48,475 nt of DNA, from NCBI GenBank assembly GCA_013911745.1, contig JACESO010000009.1, forward strand, positions 1 to 48,475. Reading direction: 5' to 3'. The stretch comes from Sphingobium sp. (GTDB taxonomy: Bacteria > Pseudomonadota > Alphaproteobacteria > Sphingomonadales > Sphingomonadaceae). The notes under the pieces were generated by a model that ran no database searches, was not told the DNA's origin, and worked only from the letters and a program-made list of their open reading frames with translations. Both the position numbers and the translations under genes were made by a program. Within the stretch, counting starts at the first letter, position 1; each line of letters opens with the position of its first letter. Below are positions 42,661 to 48,475 of this stretch, piece after piece.

Positions 42661-43851
42661 TCAGGGCAAGGTTGCCGTGGAGGATGCCGCGATCGTCTCC
42701 GTCTGTGCATCGACCCGAATGCGGGTTTCGCTCTGCGGTTCGTCGACCGCTTCCTGTTCGTCGCCCATGCAGGCGTCGAGCGCCCGCGACAGCGCGCTGG
42801 CGCAATTGCTCCAGCTATAGTCGATCCTTACCTGATCGGCGGTTTCCTGCCGCGCCCGGCGCAATGCGGCAAGGTCGCAGGCGCGCAGCCATGCAACCGT
42901 TTCCTCGACGGCCGCAGCCGTGCTGACCACATGGCCGCGATAGGTTTCGACCATGTCGCGCGCGCCGGCCAGTTCCATAACGACTGGCACCGTCGAACAG
43001 GACATCGCTTCCAGAACGATCAGCGGATAGGAATCGATCTTCGACAGGTGGATCAGCACATCGGAATGGCGCAAATGGTCGAGCAGTTCGTCCTCGGGCA
43101 CCCGGCCCAGAACCGCCAACTGATCGCCGAGATCCGCCTCCGCGATCATGCGGTGCAGCCGCTGCATCGTGTCCGCGTCGCCCGTGCCCGTGATGCGCGC
43201 AAAGAAGGGGACGCCCGCATCGCGCAAGCGGCGGCACACATCCACCACCATGAACGTGCCCTTGCCTTCGGACAGGCGGCTCGAATGGATGAGCTGGATC
43301 GGCGGGGGCAGTTCCTCGCCACCCACCAGCTTTGCCGACAATACGGTGTCGGGCAGGAAATTGCGGATCAGCGAACGCGGCACCGATCCCGGCAGCAGCA
43401 GTTCTTTTTCCTGGGTCCAGCTGATGAGCGCCAGCCGGTCGGCGAGATGCAGCAGCATCTTGCTCAGCCAGCGCATAGAGGGATTCATCTGTGATCGCCA
43501 GTTCGAGCCCAGATGGGGCGTCACCATGACGCGCAGGCCCATTGCCTTGGCGATCAGGACGTATAGGAGATCAGGCAGGTTTACATATTGAATCCACGCC
43601 ACGTCGGGCCGGCGCACGAAGCCGCGATGGATGAGCTGGCCGATGCTGCGCAGGAACAGAGGCATCCGACGCACCGTCAGATAAGCGCTGCCGGCCGTCA
43701 CCCTGTCGCATTTCCAGCGACCGCGCTCTTCCAGCGCGATACATCCACGCTCGCAGAACGCCTCCACCCCGCCAAGGTGATCGTGCGATCCGCCCACGAC
43801 AAGCAGACGTCGGCGCTTGATTTCGCGCGAGAATTTTTGACTTGTCGTCAC
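42661..43851 (-). CDS. Glycosyltransferase family 4
   Basis: The 396-residue GT-B enzyme starts at GTG 43851 without a strong ribosome site. It has RRLLVVGGSHDHLGGVEAF at the N-terminus, LIHSSRLSEGKGTFMVVDV in the linker strand and the donor-binding SYPLIVLEAMSCSTVPVV. The last 35 residues are acidic and Thr-rich and probably flexible. It converges with the second GH10 gene (19 bases between stops) and lies downstream of the aldo-keto reductase, 88 AT-rich bases away, so it may have its own promoter. It likely adds a repeat-unit sugar; the donor is unknown. Confidence 0.9.
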   Translation of the reverse strand: MTTSQKFSREIKRRRLLVVGGSHDHLGGVEAFCERGCIALEERGRWKCDRVTAGSAYLTVRRMPLFLRSIGQLIHRGFVRRPDVAWIQYVNLPDLLYVLIAKAMGLRVMVTPHLGSNWRSQMNPSMRWLSKMLLHLADRLALISWTQEKELLLPGSVPRSLIRNFLPDTVLSAKLVGGEELPPPIQLIHSSRLSEGKGTFMVVDVCRRLRDAGVPFFARITGTGDADTMQRLHRMIAEADLGDQLAVLGRVPEDELLDHLRHSDVLIHLSKIDSYPLIVLEAMSCSTVPVVMELAGARDMVETYRGHVVSTAAAVEETVAWLRACDLAALRRARQETADQVRIDYSWSNCASALSRALDACMGDEQEAVDEPQSETRIRVDAQTETIAASSTATLP

Positions 43852-43939
43852 GTCGATGAAAATCCGATCTCCATGGAGTGTGCATTCCTTTATATGGAAT
43901 GACTTTATCTTTGCTTACGATCCTTCCGGGAAATGCTTC

Positions 43940-44878
43940 TCAAGCTATTTTGATCCGAGTCGCGATGCGCACCATGGCATCGTAATCCCTCGGTCGCGAG
44001 AGCCTTGCTATGTTGTTCTCCAAATTGGACCGAGAAAACATCGACATCAGGACAATATCGGTCCTTTCCGGTGCCAGCGCGTAATCCGCAAGAAATGCGG
44101 AAATCATTGTTCGGGGCGGGCCTGAATAGCCGGCTTCGGCAAAAGCCACTGCCAGTTGAGGATCGTCTCCAAGCTGCGCGAGAATCGATTCGATCATGCC
44201 GGCGCTGCCAATGACGCTATGCGTGCTGACGAGAACGTCGCGCCGGCTGTCGAGCAGCGGCTGCAGTTCCTGAAGCTGGGGTTCCAAGGGATTGTTGGCG
44301 AACTGGGCGGCTGTGTAGACCGGGCTGGCTGCCAGCCCGGCCCGGATCGCTTCGGGCGACGAAGCAATGCCGACCCGCGCCACCTTGCCCGCAGCGATCA
44401 GGCTTTCGGCCGTTTCGATCACCGCGGGATCGGCAGCTTCCTCCGCGGTTGCACCATGCAGAAACAGCATGTCTATGCGCTCCGTCCGCAGCCGACGCAG
44501 ACTGTCCTCGACGCTACCCGTCATCAGCGCGGGAGTCAGCGGCTGTTTCATGGCGGCGGGACGATTGCGCTTCACCGCGCCGCGAAGGCCCGGAGCCAGC
44601 GTCAGCGCGAAGCGGACGGCCGGCCGGATCAGCGTCTTGGCGAGGCTGACATGGCCCGGCAGAATGCCGACCTTGGTCGCGATGGTGATGCCCGGTCGCG
44701 CGCCGGCGCAAAATTCGCCCAGCACCTCTTCCGCCGCGCCGTCGCCATAGGATGGCGCGACATCGAACCAGCGAATGCCCGCCTCGTAAGCGCGTTCGAG
44801 CGCCGCCCTGCTTTCCGTCCGCGACTTGCGCGATCCCATGGACGCGCAGCCCAGACCCAGTCGCACGCCACCGCTCAT
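43940..44878 (-). CDS. Aldo-keto reductase
   Basis: ATG 44878 overlaps the stop of the WecG-type gene (ATGA), giving 312 residues. The catalytic tetrad is visible: Asp39 and Tyr44 in WFDVAPSYGDG, Lys69 in ATKVG and His141 in MLFLHG. The opening RLGLGCASMGSRKS is typical of the barrel's first strand. Aldo-keto reductases reduce carbonyls with NADPH in the cytoplasm. Coupled translation with a glycosyltransferase and a GMC oxidoreductase suggests that it acts on a keto-sugar or lipid-linked sugar, an inference from context only. Confidence 0.92.
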   Translation of the reverse strand: MSGGVRLGLGCASMGSRKSRTESRAALERAYEAGIRWFDVAPSYGDGAAEEVLGEFCAGARPGITIATKVGILPGHVSLAKTLIRPAVRFALTLAPGLRGAVKRNRPAAMKQPLTPALMTGSVEDSLRRLRTERIDMLFLHGATAEEAADPAVIETAESLIAAGKVARVGIASSPEAIRAGLAASPVYTAAQFANNPLEPQLQELQPLLDSRRDVLVSTHSVIGSAGMIESILAQLGDDPQLAVAFAEAGYSGPPRTMISAFLADYALAPERTDIVLMSMFSRSNLENNIARLSRPRDYDAMVRIATRIKIA

Positions 44879-45687
44879 GCAAGCTGCTCCAGCCAGCGTT
44901 TTTGCGGATGCCGCCGCAGCGCCATGCGGGTCAACAGGATGCTGGGTTCGATAAGGTAGCGGTAGCCCAGCCGCCGGGGCGAGTTCATCAGGCGATAAAG
45001 CCATTCGATTCCTATTTGTCCCATCCATCGGGGCGTCAGCTTCTGCGCCCCGACCTGATAGTCGAGATAGGCACCGGTGGGCACAAGCACGGTCGTCGGC
45101 ACGCGCGACTGGATGGCGGCGATCCACGCTTCCTGGCGGGGCATCCCCATGCCCACGATCAGCACATCGTGCGAGCGAGCCTGCATCCAGTCGAGGATTT
45201 CGGCCTGCCGCGAGCCTGGCGCATCGTTCGCCACATCGAAATAGCCGTTCCGGCCGTCGATATCGAGGCCGGGGAAGCGGGCGCGCAAGGTCTCCATGCC
45301 CCGATCAAGTGTTTCGGGCGATCCCCCGACATAGCCGAAGCGCCAGCCGCGCTCGCGCCCGAGAGCGAACATCGTGTCGTAGAATTCCAACGAGGTGGTG
45401 CGCTTGGCGCGTGGCAGCTTGTGCCCCAGCAGGTTCGCGAGCCAGATGATCGGCATCCCGTCGATCATCACCTGCGCATCGCGCTGCGACAGCAGGCGGG
45501 CCATCGGCTCGCTTTCGTAGAGCAGCGCCATGCCGTGCAGATTGAGATTGGCCATGATGAGGCGGCGGCGCTCGGTGACGGCTGCGGCGATCTGCTCCAC
45601 CACCTCGGCGCCCGTCATGGGATGCAGGCGAAAGCCCAGCAGGCGGATTTCCGAGGGCGGCGCGACATGGTTCGCGGCGGCCGTCAT
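44875..45687 (-). CDS. WecG/TagA/CpsF family glycosyltransferase (GT26)
   Basis: The 270-residue protein carries the GT26 signatures: MANLNLHGMALLYE, the catalytic Asp76 in VMIDGMPIIWL, YVGGSPETLDRG and GMGMPRQEAW (179-188). This is the family of WecG (ManNAcA transfer) and GumM (GlcA transfer), which work at the cytoplasmic membrane face on lipid-linked intermediates. The C-terminal helix region (GIEWLYRLMNSPRRLGYRYL) is the membrane-contacting part. It overlaps both neighbours by four bases, in a coupled trio with the GMC oxidoreductase and aldo-keto reductase. The donor cannot be read from the sequence. Confidence 0.94.
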   Translation of the reverse strand: MTAAANHVAPPSEIRLLGFRLHPMTGAEVVEQIAAAVTERRRLIMANLNLHGMALLYESEPMARLLSQRDAQVMIDGMPIIWLANLLGHKLPRAKRTTSLEFYDTMFALGRERGWRFGYVGGSPETLDRGMETLRARFPGLDIDGRNGYFDVANDAPGSRQAEILDWMQARSHDVLIVGMGMPRQEAWIAAIQSRVPTTVLVPTGAYLDYQVGAQKLTPRWMGQIGIEWLYRLMNSPRRLGYRYLIEPSILLTRMALRRHPQKRWLEQLA

Positions 45688-47366
45688 AGCGATGCAACCT
45701 TGCTCATGGGGGTATGGACTTCCGGTTTGCTCGTCATCCTCTGCGCCAGCCGGTCACCCAGCCGCAGCGCCAGCGCCACGGCCGTCAGCGTCGGATTGGC
45801 CTGACCGGACGTGGGCAGCACCGCCGTCGTCGCTAGGAACAGGTTGGGCAGGTCGAAACAGGCGAGGTCGCCGTCCACTACACCTTGGGTCCGGTCGTCC
45901 GCCATCCGGGCAAGGCCCACCTGATGCGTGCCATGCGCCGCCTGTTCCATGACCGCAGCCGCGCGCTCCTCCAACGGCATCCGGTAATGGAGCACACCCA
46001 TGCCCACCTTTCGCATCCACTGGTCGAGCAGGTCATGCGTACACACGACCGAATCGACGTCTTGGTCAGTGAAGCGCAGGTCGATCTTCAGCTTCGGCAG
46101 CCCAAGCCGGTCCACCTGGTCGGTCAAGACCACGCGGCTGTCGGGATGGGGGGCCTGTTCGCTATGATAGAAGAGGCCGTAGCGGTTCGCCGCATTCTGG
46201 ACGAAAAAGCCGGGCAGGCGCTCTGGCCTGAAATAGCGACGCCAGAAGAACTGGGCAGCAAAGGCGGCAGCCGAAGGCGCGCCCACGATGAGGTTGCGCA
46301 CATGCGCGGCGATCCGCTGCGGCTTGTCGAGCGCATGGCGTCGGCGAATCGCTTCGGCGACGATCAGCCGGCCAAGCGGTCCGACGCTGAGCGCCAGATA
46401 GACCATGGAGAGGATAGCGCTGCGGTGACGTGGATCGGCCACGGGGGCGACAACCGGCCAGAAGGCGCAGTTGAGCAGGCGATTTTCGATCTGCGTCCGG
46501 TCCGACGCCACCAGCCGGCGGCGCACATAGGAGCCATAATCGTCGACATGAAAGTCGAAAGCGCGTCCGATGTCGGACGAGGAAAAGGTGACGTCAGCGA
46601 TCTCGCCGATCAGATGCCCCATATAGTGACGGCCCAATGGCCCGTCCGGGCCGCCGAACAATCCGGGATTGACCTTCTGCGCCGCGAGCAGCAGACGCGT
46701 CGTTTCAATGCCGCCGGCAGCAAGGACCACGGTATCGACATCGATGTCCACCGTCTCGCCAGTAATCGAGTGCGCGACGGTCAGCCGCTCGACCCGCCCG
46801 CCCGCTGTCTTCAGGTCGGTGACCGTGCAGCGCGTGCGCACCTCCAGCGCCGGCATCGAGCGGATCGCGTCGGCATGAACATTCTGTGCCGCCTGTACAT
46901 TGGCCCAGCGTTCCAGCCGGTCGGCGGTGAAGCCGTCGTCCGCATCCTGGCTAAGGATCGGGCTGGTATCAAAATGGTTCGCGCCCGCAGCGGTCGAGCG
47001 GATGGCGCGGTCCCAATAAGGTGCGAGGTCCGTATAGCGTATTGGCCAGCGCGCATCGACAAAGTCGCGCGGGGCGAAATCGACGGGGTCGAAAGGCAGG
47101 CAGCGCGCGCCCCAGAGGTTAGAGGTGCCACCCAGGCGACGGGCCACCGCGACGGCCATCTCGTCGTGGCGGCGCGCATCCGTCAGTTCCGCATCGGACA
47201 GTTGCTGGACGACCGGATTGGCGTTGCTCTCGCCCGATTCGAGCAGCATCACCGGAATGTCCCGCCGTGCGAGATCAACCGCCAGTCCCAGCCCTACCGG
47301 GCCGCTGCCGACGATGACGATGCGTCCGCGCTGGTCCTTCAGTCCGGCGATCCCGTCGATCAGCAT
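45684..47366 (-). CDS. GMC family FAD-dependent oxidoreductase
   Basis: ATG 47366, six bases after AAGGG, gives 560 residues. The FAD Rossmann motif IVIVGSGPVGLGLAVDL (16-32) ending in LLESG is followed by LGGTSNLWGARCLPFDPVDF and TVVLAAGGIETTRLLL. The C-terminal GMC domain has HGTHQVGLARMADD, LPNLFLATTAVLPTSG and NPTLTAVALALRLGD. GMC enzymes oxidise alcohols, often sugars. The start codon of the WecG-type gene overlaps its stop. No signal peptide is seen, so it acts in the cytoplasm or at the membrane face. Similar GMC genes occur in other polysaccharide loci, but the substrate here is unknown. Confidence 0.93.
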   Translation of the reverse strand: MLIDGIAGLKDQRGRIVIVGSGPVGLGLAVDLARRDIPVMLLESGESNANPVVQQLSDAELTDARRHDEMAVAVARRLGGTSNLWGARCLPFDPVDFAPRDFVDARWPIRYTDLAPYWDRAIRSTAAGANHFDTSPILSQDADDGFTADRLERWANVQAAQNVHADAIRSMPALEVRTRCTVTDLKTAGGRVERLTVAHSITGETVDIDVDTVVLAAGGIETTRLLLAAQKVNPGLFGGPDGPLGRHYMGHLIGEIADVTFSSSDIGRAFDFHVDDYGSYVRRRLVASDRTQIENRLLNCAFWPVVAPVADPRHRSAILSMVYLALSVGPLGRLIVAEAIRRRHALDKPQRIAAHVRNLIVGAPSAAAFAAQFFWRRYFRPERLPGFFVQNAANRYGLFYHSEQAPHPDSRVVLTDQVDRLGLPKLKIDLRFTDQDVDSVVCTHDLLDQWMRKVGMGVLHYRMPLEERAAAVMEQAAHGTHQVGLARMADDRTQGVVDGDLACFDLPNLFLATTAVLPTSGQANPTLTAVALALRLGDRLAQRMTSKPEVHTPMSKVASL

Positions 47367-47528
47367 GATGACCCTTCTTGCCTGCCGTGACGCGCGACCC
47401 TGATACTGGCCGGGCCGCGCAGGGCCGCTTTGCCATACCCGTCGATCATGGAACCCCCGTTTGCCACCATGCAGTGCCCGTCTCGCCGATCGTCCGGCAC
47501 TCCTACCGGATTTCGCGCCGCAATATAG

Positions 47529-47577
47529 CAAAAAAATGCGAACGGCGGAGCGTCCCGGAATGTGACGCCCCGCCGTT
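47529..47577 (-). terminator. Rho-independent terminator after the SGNH hydrolase gene
   Basis: On the minus strand a 14-bp stem with one mismatch (AACGGCGGGGCGTC at 47577-47564 pairing with 47554-47541) and a 9-base loop is followed four bases later by seven T (47536-47530). It begins 30 bases after the stop at 47608, as expected. It separates the SGNH gene from the GMC operon, whose promoter must lie at about 47367-47528. Confidence 0.8.
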
Positions 47578-47607
47578 GTGCAACGCAATGGAGTTCCCGG
47601 CCCGCCG

Positions 47608-48475
47608 CTACCCTGAGACGAGATCGGGACGAAGCAGGGTCTGGACAAGCGCTCCGGCGATGTCGCCATAGCCCCGGCGGGACGGATGAACGGATGTCGA
47701 AGCCGACAGAAGTCCCAGCGACACATTCTCGGCCATGCTGGCATCGCCCGCCCGGCCCCAGCGGTCGGCCAGCGAAAGATGGGCGACATGATCTGTGTCG
47801 GCCGCGATGCGACGCGCCGCTTCGTGATAGGCATAATAGGGTTGCCCGCCCGCGGGCACGGTAACACCGCCGGACGGCGGCAACGCCGTGTTGAGCAGCA
47901 GGCAACAGCCGCCAGCCGCGACGACGCCGGCCACCACGGACCGCAACTGGGCCTCGTAGGTTTCGACCGTGGGGTAGAGCGTGCCGATCGCCTCGCCGCC
48001 CGATCCGCCGCCCATCGCTACATTCTGGAGCGTCGCATCATTCTGCCCCAGCGCCACGATCGTCAGATGCTCGCCAAAGCCGCCGATGGCGCTCAGCAGC
48101 CGTGACCGGCTGTGGGCGCTTCCGGTCGCGGCATTGTTGCGGCTCGATTCGCCGATGCCCAGCATGTCCGGCACGGTCCATCCCGCCCTTCCCCAGCGGC
48201 TGACCACCACGCCCTGGCCATTATGGTAACGGATGCCGCTCACATGCTGGACATTGGTCGCATGCCCCCCGACCAGCCGCACGACATGGACACTGTTGGC
48301 AAGGTTGGTCAGGCTCAGCACCCGGTAGCCCGGTGTCGCGTTTGCCCCACCGGCAAGCCCGGTCGTCACCGTTCCTCCGTCGATCTGATAGGTGAAGCCG
48401 CCGATCACCGAGCCGTCCGTGGTGCCCCCGGCCCAATAGAGGATGTCGATGGCAGTGCAGGCGGGGGTGGTGAAC
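47608..48475 (-). CDS. SGNH/GDSL-type hydrolase, 5' part beyond window
   Basis: The frame is open from the right edge (first full codon at 48474) to TGA 47608-47610, giving 288 residues without a natural start. The last part contains the SGNH blocks IVALGQNDAT (the Gly-x-Asn-Asp block III) and SVHPSRRGYGDIAGAL with the catalytic His. The first GDS block is expected upstream, outside the window, and the region here with YWAGGTTDGSVIGGFTYQID looks like an inserted carbohydrate-module-like stretch. Many such enzymes are esterases or acetyltransferases for polysaccharide, in line with the locus. Export cannot be judged without the N-terminus. Confidence 0.85.
   Translation of the reverse strand, partial: FTTPACTAIDILYWAGGTTDGSVIGGFTYQIDGGTVTTGLAGGANATPGYRVLSLTNLANSVHVVRLVGGHATNVQHVSGIRYHNGQGVVVSRWGRAGWTVPDMLGIGESSRNNAATGSAHSRSRLLSAIGGFGEHLTIVALGQNDATLQNVAMGGGSGGEAIGTLYPTVETYEAQLRSVVAGVVAAGGCCLLLNTALPPSGGVTVPAGGQPYYAYHEAARRIAADTDHVAHLSLADRWGRAGDASMAENVSLGLLSASTSVHPSRRGYGDIAGALVQTLLRPDLVSG

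Noticed and set aside
1-48475. tRNA, rRNA, CRISPR arrays and insertion sequences
   Set aside because: Reading both strands I found no cloverleaf-type sequence with a CCA-end context, no regular spaced repeats and no transposase-like protein; a covariance-model scan would be needed to be certain for small RNAs.

Overview
The window looks like a chromosomal segment of a high-GC alphaproteobacterium, most likely a sphingomonad (Sphingomonadaceae). The evidence is base composition, the cobO and lrp-phhA neighbours, and the gene content of the polysaccharide locus; I could not run a search to fix the genus. Apart from about 2.5 kb at the left edge, nearly the whole window is one large, mosaic exopolysaccharide (EPS) locus in which transcription direction changes often.

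Left flank (1-2458): a 5'-complete but 3'-cut cobO with a well-preserved adenosylcobalamin riboswitch upstream on the same (minus) strand, then an Lrp/AsnC regulator divergent from phenylalanine-4-hydroxylase (phhA).

EPS locus (about 2500-48475): it opens with a short in-frame remnant that resembles the C-terminus of a priming sugar transferase, followed by a Tat-signal GH10 glycosidase. Next come an OafA-type acyltransferase, two GT4 glycosyltransferases, an O-antigen polymerase/ligase-like protein, and a possible lipid-linked pentose branch (small EmrE-like transporter, HAD-UbiA fusion, GT39-like enzyme). Then follow a secreted GH12-like protein, a VpsF-like polymerase, an SGNH/MBOAT O-acetylation pair and another GT4. 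A frameshifted Wzy-like gene faces a Wzx flippase. A five-gene plus-strand unit (gmhA, acyltransferase, SDR epimerase, hddC-gmhB fusion, hddA) would make and modify GDP-D-glycero-D-manno-heptose. After it lie a GT2 and a second flippase, a further Wzy-like gene, and the export operon transcribed leftwards: Wza-like lipoprotein, small Gly-rich secreted protein, VpsM-like beta-barrel, Wzc-type tyrosine autokinase and a VpsP-like protein. To its right are a PPP-family phosphatase, a Rap1a-like protein and a SleB-type cell-wall hydrolase, then a third flippase, a second GH10 paralogue, a GT4, and a coupled GMC oxidoreductase / WecG-type GT / aldo-keto reductase unit. The window ends inside an SGNH hydrolase.

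Together the genes describe a Wzx/Wzy-dependent EPS that is probably heptose-containing and acylated, with at least two dedicated glycoside hydrolases near its ends. There is one Wza/Wzc export set but three Wzx and four Wzy-like genes (one broken), which suggests either more than one polymer or past replacement of repeat-unit genes. No intact priming glycosyltransferase is visible, so it must lie outside the window. I saw no tRNA, rRNA, CRISPR array or insertion sequence.
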